From Tremella fuciformis (Eukaryota > Basidiomycota > Tremellomycetes > Tremellales > Tremellaceae): a stretch of 64,000 bases of DNA. The DNA lies in assembly GCA_032768795.1 (NCBI GenBank), contig CP136492.1, positions 2,480,001-2,544,000 of the forward strand. The letters are read 5' to 3'. The notes beneath the pieces were generated by a model that saw only the letters and a program-made list of their open reading frames with translations, was not told the origin of the DNA and did no database searches. Below are positions 54,272 through 64,000 of this stretch, piece by piece (within the stretch, counting starts at the first letter, position 1; every line of letters starts with the position of its first letter). Position numbers and translations under genes: made by a program.

Positions 54272-56493
54272 ATGATCGAGCCTCAATCAGGCCCTCGGCC
54301 AGATGATCAGCTGCCCGCTGTTCTTCCTGCCCCAGACGTCATGTCTGCGGTCGCAATGTCCCCAGTGGATGCTGGCGCGGCAGAGGGCACCGACATCGAC
54401 ACGTCAGGCGGGAGCTTCACGGACAAAGTGGAAGGGGAAAAGACTTCAGCGGCCTCCTCTCTGGACAGTACGGTCGTCGACACTCTCCAAACCCTTGAGA
54501 GGCAGTCATCATCCATTCAAGTGGCCCGCTCAGCCAAGGAAAGGCCCTCGATACCAAGGGTCGACCCAAAGTTTGCGAAGAACAGACACCAGCCCTTCCC
54601 GACACACGACCCGTCCGGCAGGGCCTACCTGCCCGACACCAAGCTCTACTCGAAATCACAGGCCATCGGCCTGATCGTGCTCGTCACAGTGGCCATGGCG
54701 AACAACGGCATGGTGCTCAACTCGTTCAATGTGGCGCTCCCGACCGTGCAGAAAGACCTCAATATGGAAGAGGCCGACCTGCAGTGGATCGTCTCGGCGT
54801 TCAGCCTCACCTCGGCATGCTTCCTGCTCCTCTCCGGCCGGCTGGCGGACATGTTCGGGCGCAAGCGATGTTATCTGACGGGCATGGTGCTGTTTGCGGC
54901 TTTCACAACGGGCAGCGGGTTTGCCCAGACGGGAACGTCTTTGATTGTGCTGCGGGCCTTGTCGGGATTGGGGGTGGCCATCGGGTGAGTCCAAAGAAGC
55001 TGTGAGGTCGTGCTGAAGTGGCAGCATCCCCAGTGCCATGGGTATCATCGCGACGACCTTCCAGGGCTCGTGGCGAGCTTTGGCATTCGCTTCGTTCGCC
55101 GCGAGTGCTCCGCTCGGCGGGGTGACTGGGGCTGTGATTGGAGGGCTCGTGACCACCTACACATCGCATGTCCTGCCCGCTATCCCTGATGCGCGCTGAC
55201 GATGTAGCACATCGTGGCGTACAGCCCCATGGATCTTCGCAGGGATCACCGTTCTCATCATTATCACCTTCTTCTTCACCGTTCCGAAGGACGGCCCGAT
55301 GACGGCGGACAAGCGGGTTGACTGGATTGGCGCGATATTGGCAACCTTGGGCCTCATCGCGCTGCAGCTGTCTATCAGCCAGGCCAACATCTCTTCTGCA
55401 GGATGGGAGACTCATTGTGCGTCGTCGAATGAGATCATCTAAGTCCATACTCATGTCCAGGGATCATCGCTCTGCTCGTCGTTTCGATCGTCCTCCTTGC
55501 CGGGTTCGTATTTTGGGAGTACTGGATGGCACATCACACTTCTCGACCGCCCCTTCTGAGGCTGGCGCTCTTCACGAGAGGACATGGCAAACTGGCCAGT
55601 ATCTACGCGGTGGGCTGCTTCTTGTTCATGGGCTTTTCAGTGAGTGTCCCCACTTTTCCCCTACCAATTCGAGGCTGACGATCAGTCCAACGGCTATCAT
55701 ATCGGCCTCTTCTACCAGCAGGTCCAACTCACGGGGGTGCTTGGCGCTGTCGTCCGCTCGCTACCCGCACCTGTGTCCGGGGTTATCTGCAACTTCATCG
55801 TAGCCAAGATCGTCGCCTCTGTCAAGACGCAGTGGATCATCTGCACCGGGTTGGCCTGCACGATGTGAGTGGCGGTATCTTCCGGCCATGCGATGCGCTG
55901 ATTAGCACAGGACAGCTTCTCTCTTGTTCTCTTTTGCTGGTCCGCACTCAACATACTGGGGTTTCGCCTTCAATGGCATGTGGCTTAACGTGGTGGGAGC
56001 GGACTTGTGAGTCGATCGTGCCAAACTATCTGGGTAGAGCTGACTGGGTAGCACCATGGCCACTTCGACTCTGTTTGTATCTACCCTCGCTGATCCCGGG
56101 GAACAATCGGTCGCTGGAGGTGGGCCGGGCATCTGTTCCACTTGGAGTCAGAAGCTGACGTATGCAGCACTCTTCCAGACCCTCTTACAGGTCGGCGCGA
56201 CTCTCGGTCTCTCGTTGACCACCACCATAGCGACCGCATACACGCACAAAGCTACAGCTGCTGGAGATGACGACATCCAGGCTCTTGATGCTGGGTTCAA
56301 AGCTGCCTTCCGACTTTCGGCTGGTATCGTCTTTGTTGCCCTTGTGATAGCTGTCGGCATGCTCAGAGGACTCGGCATCATCAATCGCGCTGCCCCGCCG
56401 GCTCAGCCGCCTGTCACTGCGTCGTCTCCGGAACAGCAGATGGAGCATGGTCTCGTGCGGGACACGGATTCAGAGAAGGGGCGTATAGATTGA
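54272..56493 (+). CDS. MFS drug:H+ antiporter (DHA2, 14-helix type)
   Basis: A long hydrophilic N-terminus (about 125 residues, Ser/Asp-rich) precedes AIGLIVLVTVAMANNGMVLNS, ALPTVQKDLN and DLQWIVSAFSLTSACFLLL, then motif A as GRLADMFGRKR and TSLIVLRALSGLGVAIG. After an intron, MGIIATTFQGSWRALAFA and GGVTGAVIGG (motif C-like, antiporter signature) follow, and later exons give further helices and a hydrophilic tail ending EKGRID. Around six introns. This is the DHA2 group, exporting drugs, toxins or basic amino acids in fungi. A basic-amino-acid or polyspecific exporter role cannot be separated by sequence. Confidence 0.8.
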
Positions 56494-56837
56494 TTAGGCT
56501 TTGTTGCTGCCTTTCAGGCCGGATGTGCATTCACCCCGAGTTCAGTTCCGCCATCTTCTGCACTCGCGCGAATCATGCTTGTGATCCAGACCCTAGAGTC
56601 CATTGGGGCAAACGTCACCGGATTCATCAAGCGTCTCGGCTACGTGCCAGACCTCTTGCTCATTCACTACCTGGGCATCCCCGAGAAGGGCAAGCGCGGC
56701 GAGTTCTGGATCTATCTCGAGGGTTTGGTGCGAGATGGCACCCTGGCCGGCTGCTCCGCCTCGCTCCGCCTGCGTGCTCTCACCAATAGTCTCTCCCGAG
56801 ATGCCTACTATTTGTCCTCGGTCAGCATTGGGATCAT
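56494..56837. other. Stretch with an unassigned open frame
   Basis: From 56575 a frame reads MLVIQTLESIGANVTGFIK...PDLLLIHYLGIPEKGKRGEF without a domain I recognise. It runs into the transporter remnant that follows, so it may belong to the same decayed gene or be chance. Not called as a gene. Confidence 0.3.
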
Positions 56838-57071
56838 TGATTCCGCACGGCTTGCGCTGGCGGTGCGATCCCTTGGCCATTTATGCAGTCAACGCCTACA
56901 TGCTCGATCCCACGGGGTTAGAACCTCATCGGCAAGACCGGTTTCTTCTATCTGGGTACATGCGGCGGTCTCATCGTCCTGACTTACTTCTACCTGCCGA
57001 AAACTACAGGCCGAAACTACCGTGAGACTGATATCTTGTTCAACCGCGGAAATTCTCCTCGACCGATGTAG
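56838..57071 (+). pseudogene. Broken remnant of an MFS sugar transporter C-terminus
   Basis: RLALAVRS, then IYAVNAYMLDPTG, then in another frame NLIGKTGFFYLG, CGGLIVLTYFYLPKTTGRN and YRETDILFNRG reproduce the last helix and the GR-Y-E-D-LF ending of sugar porters. The two halves are separated by an apparent extra G in GGGG and by TAG at about 56928-56930 where these proteins normally have Trp. No intact upstream transporter body is present. This is a decayed copy, distinct from the intact transporter on the other strand at 57470. Confidence 0.65.
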
Positions 57072-57469
57072 GCGAACACGACACCGAATAGGCTCCCCGT
57101 GGGATTCTGTGTCCTCGTCCTAGTTGCTAAGAATAAAACGGTTTAGAGTAACGCGGACTCCCTACTCAAGAGAGAATGCAAAGTGCCAGCTGATGTTTTC
57201 GTTGGGTTGGATGAATCCCCCTGCGCCAGCACGGGAGTTTCGCGATGTCTGCTGCTAGCTGTTGGCCATTAGTGCTTGTCAGGCCGCTCCCTTATAGCAT
57301 ACTGCTGCTGCATGCTTCTTTTGCCCTAAGCCGCTAGCCTTTTGGCGTACACCTGTTCTGAGATAGAATCCCTATAGACTGCAAGACTTCCCACAGCTTG
57401 ACGGAGGCTCCCTTGAAAAGGAGCACAAATGGATACTCCGGAACTGTTTTCTTCACGGCACAATGCAAA
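57072..57469. other. Intergenic stretch, no supported gene
   Basis: About 400 nt between a remnant and the end of the leftward transporter; holds AATAAAACGG near 57131, a polyadenylation-like word, and nothing else I can support. Confidence 0.35.
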
Positions 57470-59291
57470 CTAAACACCCTCGACATGGGCCACGACCGGC
57501 TTGTCCTCGGCCACCTGGTGCTGCAAAGCGTGGTCGAAAGCGTTGACCTCGGCGCGCTTGAATTTCCTCGCAGGAACATGGCGCTCGAAGAGGATATCCA
57601 GCTCGGCGAACGTCTTGCCCGACGGCTCGGGAAGCCGAAAGTAGTGGTAGACGATGGTAAGAGCGCAGGTGCCGGCCCAGAAGAAGCCTGCATAGTTGGA
57701 CCAGTTCCATTCGGATGGGTTGATCATGTAGGTCGAGAGGACGTTGCAGACGATGGCAGCTACATTGTATGCCATGCGAGAGACGGCGACCGTCTTGACT
57801 TGCAGTCGACGCGAAGGGATTTCGGACACGAGGGAGAAGGCCACGGGGCCGATGGAGATCTGGAAGAACATGGCCCAGACGAGCATGAGCGAGCCGGTGG
57901 CAAGTGATGCTTCGTGCTTGTGGGCCTTGGGCACGAGGCCGAGGAATCCAAGGACCAACAACGTGCAAAACAGCCCACAGAGACCAAAGATGTAGAGAGC
58001 GCGTCGACCAACACCTCGGGACATGAGGAACCAGACAAAGAAGACACCGGTAGAGTTGAGCGCGTACTGTCCCATTGCAAAGTCGTAGGCGGTCGTACCC
58101 GTCAACCCGGCCTGTTCGAAAAAGTATGTCGAGTAGTTGGAGAACGTGTTACCGGCAAAGTTCTGCGAGACGAAGAGCATGCACACGATCTCTGTTCGAC
58201 GAAGGTTGATCCCCCTGAAACAGTCGAGGTAGGAGGCACCGGCAGTGAGGTCCTTTTCCAGCTCGTCGGTGTGGCGCATCATGTCGACGGTCTCGTCAAC
58301 ATCGAAAGTGGGATCGCTCTTGGGCGATGTGAGCCGCGTAAGACTGCGCTTGGCCTCTTCGTACTTCCCGCGACGCACACACCACCACGGCGACTCTGGC
58401 GCGAAGTAGATGCCGACGATCAACGGCGGGAACCATATCCATTGCAGTCCCTGCCTGTCAGTTTGGTGAGACTCCGATCAGAGAACAGCTGGGACGTGCA
58501 TAGGGGAGTCGGTACGACCATTGGTCTTGCGTCTTGCGTGTAAACATGGCTCGGATGACTCCAATGGCGATGAGTTGACCCGTACCCCAGCAAGAATTGC
58601 CCCATGTAGTGAGGTAACCACGAAGCGCCACGGGGCAGACTTCTGACGCATACGAGATGGCGATAGACATGAAAACGCCAAACGAAATACCGGCGAGGAA
58701 CTCGGCACAAAGCAAGATGTTGACGGTCGGGGCGGTGAAGAAGATTGTCGTGATCGCAGCTTGGTAGAACAGGACGCCGAGAATAAATTTGCGGAAACCG
58801 ATCCTCTCGACACCATAGCCCGTGACTTGTCGACTGTCAGCGAGCACAACAAGTGCCCATGGAGACAGACTCACGGATTAGACCGATGATCTGGCCCACC
58901 TGGGCCGCGTTGGAAATGCCGGATTGCCATCGCGCTGGCACCTGGTACGAGCCGTCCGGCTGCAACTCGCCGTACTTCTCGTTGAAAGGCGGGAACGCAT
59001 AGAAGTTTCCGATCAAAGCAATGTCGTACCCTTCCATGATGCAGCACAAAGCGATGAGCATGGCCCAGCCGATCGCCTTGGGGTACAGTCGGATGCCTTG
59101 CAACAGGGTCATTTTATGCTCCTTGTCTGCCCTGTCAGTGATTTTGCCGAGGACAGTGATATCAATATAGTACCTGTCGCTGCGGCAGCGTTGGCGAACA
59201 AGTTGCCCACAACATCTTTTTCGGGGACGATATCATCGTTCTTGGCTTCTTGCAAGCTGAGGGAGTCCATGCGGGGTGCGGTGGCCTGCAT
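57470..59291 (-). CDS. MFS sugar-type (maltose-permease-like) transporter
   Basis: Leftward from ATG 59291 (or 59270), with several introns. A short N-terminus (MDSLSLQEAKNDD) leads to AIGWAMLIALCCIMEGYDIAL, NEKYGELQPDGSYQVPARWQ, GYGVERIGFRKFILG, VCPVALRGYLTTW and QWIWFPPLIVGIYFAPESPWW with RGKYEEAKRSLTRLTSP, then GVGRRALYIFG, VSEIPSRRLQVKTVAVSR, YMINPSEWNWSNYAGFFWAG and the C-terminal EPSGKTFAELDILFERHV. PESPWW, IPSRRLR and the final GKTFAELDILFE are typical of fungal alpha-glucoside/maltose permeases. Twelve helices expected. Confidence 0.87.
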
Positions 59292-59538
59292 GTCGGAAGA
59301 CAGGCTCGAGTGACGGAATTGTCGAAGTCGCAAGTGATATAAGCTACGCGCGATGGACGCAAGTGGTCAAGTGACGATCGCCACTGATAGATCACCAGCT
59401 CAGTTGATGGAGAAGACAAAAGGCGGAGCTGCTTCAACGTTATATAGGCAAACACGCACGCACGCCGAACGGGGACCCCGGGCCCGTTTTCTTGGTCCCC
59501 TCCATCCCGCAATGCTCCCGCTCGGGTTGAGGCAACCT

Positions 59539-59678
59539 GGAGCACCGGATATAATGTCCGGGGGAGGCGTCCGACGAGGTCCTAATGACGTACGGGGGCT
59601 GGCGTTGCTGCTTCTTGACAATGATCACGGGCCCGATGCAATGTGCCTGGATTATATCCGGTCCGTGTCCGGTGCTCC
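59539..59678. repeat. Interrupted inverted repeat upstream of the maltose-permease-like gene
   Basis: GGAGCACCGGATATAAT (59539-59555) is matched in reverse by ATTATATCCGG (59651-59661) and CCGGTGCTCC (59669-59678), the right arm carrying a short insertion. The left arm continues to ...GTCCG, giving CGG-N9-CCG. It sits about 250-390 nt before the transporter start and may be a double regulator site. The rest of 59292-60134 shows no supported gene. Confidence 0.4.
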
Positions 59679-60134
59679 TCCGGTCTGTTGTCCCCCCGAC
59701 GATTCGTAGCGAGCAGGTTCGGGAGCGGGCTGGTTTGCGTACCTCGGCCACTACTGGCTGACTGCCCTTGGCATCGCGGTGTTCGACGCATGTCCCAGAG
59801 CCAATTCCGCTTCTCGGCGGCTGTCTCCTCAAGAAGTGGGAAACTTCCATAGCGCAACATTGGCTCTTCTATGGCGAGCGGTCACAAACAAGTAGAGCAA
59901 TATGTTGTACATGTCTGACTGATGGGGAAAAGGCGCGAACTTGCGCGATCGCGTGGGGCGAAGGTCCTTGAGCGCACAGCTTCGGTATGCAGAATGGGCC
60001 CCATTGAAGCGCTGTTTAATCCCACACCATCGAGGTCGAAGAATACGGTAGACAAAGCTCCTCTATCCAATAAAGGAGAGAGACTCTCACGCATACTGCC
60101 TCGGCCCATGATATCTGCAACGCGTCTTCTTCGT

Positions 60135-61456
60135 CTATAGCCAGACTACATGCATCAGCCCGCCCTCCATCCCCTCCCGCAACTCTGCGACCAGTGCCCA
60201 GCTCTCTCCTCGTTCAGCGCCTATCGAGTAGATCTCTACTCCTCCGCCTTCTTGTCCAGCGAGGGCAACGTAAGTCCCATCCGGGCTGAGCCGCATTCCT
60301 CGCACGACATCCAGCTTGGTGCGGACATGTCTGGTCTGTTCCACCGCTCGCCCATCCGCGGAAAGCAAGATGATCGCGATACTGTCGCCCGACACGTCAG
60401 ATTCTTGCGACAAGGCCAGTTTCGGCTGACGTGCGGCAATGTGTTTCTCCCAGCGATTACTGACATAGAGGACGTGGGGAGAAGAGGGATGGGCCACGAT
60501 CTCGGCCGAGTCCATCATGGTATCTTGTCCTGGTTTGACGGTGGGTGGGATGATGTTCACCCCAAAGGAATACATCGGTGCCACGCCATCCAGTCCTGAG
60601 GGGAGATGGGAGAGGTCGTATGCCGTGACCTCGTGAGACATCTCTCCCAGGACGTAGAGGATCGTCTCTGTACCTCATTAGCCGGTTTCGACATGTCGTT
60701 CACTTGTCTCACCGTCATGATTGAAAGTGGCGTGACGTGGTCCGGTCCCGCCAGGACATTGTAGCCAGCTCACAACCCGGACGTCTAGGCCGTCTCGCTG
60801 CAGCACCCACACACGATCGGAACCAAGATCCAGGGCGTATAGCAATTCTCGTTTATCCTCAAGAACCTGATGCCAGTGACATTGTCGCTGTCGGTATGAG
60901 ACCGGGCCGCTCTTGCTGTCATATGCAAACTGCCCGGCAAAGTGGCGTGGAGTCACGGGTACGAGAGACGGGCCGCCGCTCGCTTCCCAGGTGACAGGGT
61001 GAAGAGAAAGGTCACCCCCGAGGTACTGCCATTCAGACTGCAGCACGCGTTCGTCCTCGAGGTGCTCGACTCACCGTAGCAGTCGCGACCGCAGATCGAT
61101 CGCGAAGAACCGTGACTCGAATCTCAGTACCAAGTTCAGTCCTCCGACGCCTCAAGCTCACAGTGTGCTGGACCCGGCCCAGTGGGCGATTCGCTCGTCC
61201 TCGTGCAAGTCTTGCTTGTATGGTCAATCTCAAAGGTGTATACCATCCCCGGCTGGTTCATTTCCACCGTCTCGGAAGTTCCGATAAGACGGGAGACATC
61301 GCGAGTGCTCGCGGAATGTATCGGTTCTACCCATGTCGCATTCAACGGAGCGGGGTAGTCTGCAAGGACCTCGATCTTTCGGGTATCTGGGTCGAATGAC
61401 AAGGAAGTATAGGTGGAGCGAATGCCTGACACCAGAAGTCTATAAGTACTGCTCAT
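60135..61456 (-). CDS. Seven-bladed beta-propeller lactonase (carboxy-muconate cyclase-like)
   Basis: Leftward, three or four exons from MSSTYRLLVSGIRSTY (an in-frame ATG at 61477 adds seven residues). Repeating blades are visible: YTSLSFDPDTRKIEVLADYP, MVYTFEIDHTSKTC, LLYALDLGSDRVWVLQRDG, GGTGPRHATFNHDGE, TILYVLGEMSHEVTAYDLS, VLYVSNRWEKHI, GMRLSPDGTYVALAGQEGGGVEIYSIG and a final MHVVWL. GPRHATF and YVSNR are family hallmarks. Known relatives include fungal 3-carboxy-cis,cis-muconate cyclase and 6-phosphogluconolactonase; aromatic catabolism is therefore possible, not shown. No signal peptide, so intracellular. Confidence 0.8.
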
Positions 61457-61514
61457 GGCAGGTAATGCACTGTGCAAGCGATATGCAGCGGTAGCGGTAA
61501 GAAGAGCAGGATTG

Positions 61515-61532
61515 CCCCCCCCCCCCCCCCCC
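61515..61532 (+). repeat. C18 homopolymer in a divergent promoter
   Basis: A run of 18 C between the lactonase start (61456) and the aldo-keto reductase start (61764). It may be unstable in length and could influence either promoter; sequencing error in run length is also possible. Confidence 0.6.
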
Positions 61533-61763
61533 TCGGGGGCGACTGAGTCAAAGCTTTCACAGGACTTTTTCCAATACTATACGTCCGGAGTGGGCCGTGC
61601 AAAGTCCGGCCCGTATGCACCGGTCTTTGCATTCGCTCACATCATGGCCATGTTTGGAGAAACTCTGAGAACACTCAGACCTCAGTTGACAGTATCCCTG
61701 CACAGTCCTTCGCAAAGAGCGTGCCCTCCCACCACCCCCCGGTCTCGATTCCGATCGACAATA

Positions 61764-62963
61764 ATGCCTCCTCCTACGCATTTCAAGCTCAATACCGGAG
61801 CTCAGATCCCCGTCGTCGGTCTCGGTGAGTATTTCTTCGTCCATGACTGCTTGCAGCCAGCTGCTCGGGCCACCCAGCGGTTGTCAGAGCCTCCCGTAGA
61901 GTAACTGACAAGGAGGGACATGGAAGTCGGAGCCTGGAGAAGTGACCAAAGCCGTCACGTACGCCTTGAAGAACGGGTACCGACATATCGATGCCGCACT
62001 GTGAGCATCGTTTCTCACTCGAGATCCTGAGAGCTGAAGTGTAGGATCTACGGCAACGAGAACGAGGTAGGACAGGGTATTAAGGAGTCTGGTGTCCCTC
62101 GGGACGAGATCTTCATCACCAGCAAGCTGTGGAACACGCACCAACCCCACGCCAGAGAGGGCCTCCAGAAGACCCTCGACGCACTTGGCACAGACTACCT
62201 GGACCTCTACGTGCGGCGCGCGACTGCAAGCCCAAAACGCGTACAAGCTGACATGTGTCCAGCTCGTCCACTGGCCCGTCCGCCTCGTCCCCGTATGCCA
62301 CTCGAACACACCCATACCCCTTCATGGCTGACAGGTAGAATGAATCCAGTGACCTCCTCCCTGTCAACCCGGATGGCACGCGCTCGGTCGATCGATCATG
62401 GGACCAAGCCGAGACCTGGCGTCAGATGGAGGAGATTTACAAGTCGGGCAAAGTCAAGGCCATTGGTCTTGCCAACTGGTCCATCCCGTATCTCGAGGAC
62501 CTCAAGAAGACCTGGACGATCATTCCCGCCGTCAACCAGGTGGAATTGCACCCGTTTCTCCCTCAGCACCAACTTAAGAAATACTGCGAGGACCTCGGTA
62601 TCCTCCTCGAGGCCTACTCGCCGCTCGGATCCACCGGTGGGTGTAGTAGGAATCATCGCAGGTCCGCTGACTGTAGGCGCGCCCCTCATGTCCGACCCCG
62701 AGATCGCCAAGATCGCCGAGAAGCACGGCGTGTCTCCCGCCACCATCCTGATATCGTATCACGTCAACAAAGGGGTCGTGGTGATTCCCAAATCCGTTTC
62801 TGAGAAGCGTATCGCCACCAACAAAGAGGTCGTCGAATTGTCCAAGGAGGACTTGGATGTTCTGGATGGCCTCGCTGCACAGGGCAAGGCCAAACGAATC
62901 AACACTCCGCTTTGGGGATGGGATCTGGGCTTTGATGACTGGTATGGACCGGTGAAGGCCTAG
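61764..62963 (+). CDS. Aldo-keto reductase (GCY1/YPR1-like)
   Basis: Six exons. [21 protein letters not shown] joins [13 protein letters not shown], then [109 protein letters not shown], and the cofactor region [16 protein letters not shown], ending WYGPVKA. Tetrad: Asp in HIDAA, Tyr in YGNE, Lys in TSKLW, His in VHWP; PKS-x-x-x-R binds NADPH. Close in build to fungal glycerol/aldose reductases. Divergent from the lactonase. Confidence 0.88.
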
Positions 62964-63081
62964 GAGGTGGCATACATAGATTACAACATACCAGGTCTCA
63001 ACATGAATCTCCGTGGAAAGCGTCATGCCGAGACTCACAATATTCTTGCCCGTGCTGCGTGTGAGTCGCCCATGATATCTG

Positions 63082-64000
63082 CTAGGCGGTGTTTGGAACG
63101 GGCGCGTTGTCTTCCCACCACATAGGGGCGACCTTCCGCTCAGTGACTGGGAGACTGACCCATGAAAGGGCGACTCACATTCTGGCCGTCTTGGGTATTC
63201 GTCCCCGCGAACAGCTCTTGGATCAACATGGGATCCCAGAACTCTTGTAACTGAAAGGAGTGAGCGCCCAGGCTCAGAGGAGAGGTATGTACCACTGACC
63301 AGATTGTCTGACCCTCCATTGGGCGCGGGAACTTCGGAACCTGGCGCCGTCAGATCAGCAAAACGAAGCTGACCCTTGTGGCCGCCGAGTATGTTGTGCT
63401 CCGAGATCGTCGTATTCGAGACAGCTGTGAAATGCGAGTCCGACGGTGTAGCCATCGGCGTGACGGTCTTGATGACCTGAGTGCCCTGCCCCGCACGCTC
63501 GATCAATCTCGTCCGCCACCCTACCAGTTCAACGTCTTCGCTGTCCTCTCGATCTCCCCTAGCCATGCCCCCTTCACCATTGCGTTCCAAATCCTGAGAC
63601 TGGTTGGTGAGAGCTGCCTCTCCGCCCGGCGAGGCCGCGGCCGACACTTTTGCCGAGGCCCGAGTGCGGAGCTTGATAAGCCATTGGAGGTTGCGAGCGT
63701 AACGTGGGTTGTTGGCACCACTCTGGATCAGGGCATTGAAGAGTTCGACGGCGGCATCGATCTGCGCGAGGATGAACCTGGCCAAAGCGTTCCCCGGATC
63801 TCGGAGGACAAGAGTCCCCAGACACAGTGCAGAGCCGAAGACATGGAACCGATAAGTCAGTATCTGTCCATGCACTGAGAAGGGCGGGTCCCCGACCAAC
63901 CCAAAAATTCCACTGCCTCGTGCTGACGGCAGGAAAGCGTGCGTAGATGTCACCGACGATGCCGATGATGATCCGCAAATTCAGCTCTGTCACGTCTATG
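63082..64000 (-). CDS. Fungal transcription factor, C-terminal part (runs off right edge)
   Basis: Leftward coding enters from beyond 64000 and stops at 63082. Visible: DPGNALARFILAQIDAAVELFNALIQ, NPRYARNLQWLIKLRTRAS, a polar linker (ERNGEGGMARGDREDSEDVE), FADLTAPGSEVP, LQEFWDPMLIQELFAGTNTQDG and, after a last intron, VAPMWWEDNAPVPNTA. The NNP-YARNLQWL-KLR helix and a terminal aromatic/acidic activation-like tail are typical of the C-terminal regions of Zn2Cys6 regulators. The DNA-binding part lies outside the window, so the class is inferred. Confidence 0.65.

Noticed and set aside
62574..63700. Minus-strand frame extending leftward over the aldo-keto reductase end
   Set aside because: The conserved regulator sequence ends at 63082 after splicing of the last intron; the rest of the frame is read-through and overlaps a clear plus-strand gene.
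1..64000. CRISPR arrays, bacterial operons, tRNA genes, long terminal repeats
   Set aside because: None seen by eye on either strand; the window is intron-containing fungal DNA. A tRNA scan and repeat masker run would be needed to exclude degenerate elements.

Overview
This window looks like nuclear DNA of a GC-rich basidiomycete yeast, most likely a tremellomycete. That placement is an inference: genes are close together, mostly on alternating strands, and interrupted by introns of about 37-55 nt (a few longer) with GT..AG ends and CTGAC/CTGAT-like branch sites just before the acceptor. There are no bacterial-style operons and I saw no tRNA, rRNA or intact transposon. Several exon models below were rebuilt by hand by joining reading frames at consensus splice sites; joins that are less certain are flagged.

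Left part (1-18.6 kb): a divergent gene pair for oxidative carbon-phosphorus bond cleavage (PhnZ/TmpB-like HD oxygenase and PhnY/TmpA-like Fe/2-oxoglutarate dioxygenase), a D-2-hydroxyacid dehydrogenase, an aldo-keto reductase, a Zn2Cys6 regulator, an HPP-family membrane protein, a DUF1399/GRDP-like protein, a divergent enolase, a tyrosine-rich small secreted protein and a small HGGH-motif protein.

Centre (18.7-34.5 kb): the most striking region, a same-strand tandem array of eight full-length, roughly 480-496 residue kinase-fold paralogues plus one truncated copy. All carry a recognisable but non-canonical protein-kinase core (LKLYD lysine strand, NRDxRxDN catalytic loop in place of HRDxKxxN, IDFG) and two family-specific motifs (DETDEQW and a C-terminal WYR-L-PEE...WG-HP). 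Two members have altered catalytic loops. A second small HGGH protein sits inside the array on the other strand.

Right part (34.7-64 kb): an inositol-monophosphatase-like gene divergent from a Zn2Cys6 regulator, a sugar-type MFS transporter divergent from a glycerophosphodiester phosphodiesterase, a second sugar-type transporter, a transaldolase-like gene, a regulator combining two C2H2 fingers with a Zn2Cys6 cluster, a nitroreductase divergent from an SsuD-like sulfonate monooxygenase, a medium-chain reductase, a DHA2 drug-type transporter, a broken transporter remnant, a third intact sugar-type transporter, a beta-propeller lactonase, a second aldo-keto reductase, and the C-terminal part of another fungal regulator running off the edge. 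Taken together the flanks read as a nutrient-scavenging accessory region (phosphonate, sulfonate, glycerophosphodiester, sugar/polyol), with the kinase-like array inserted in its middle.
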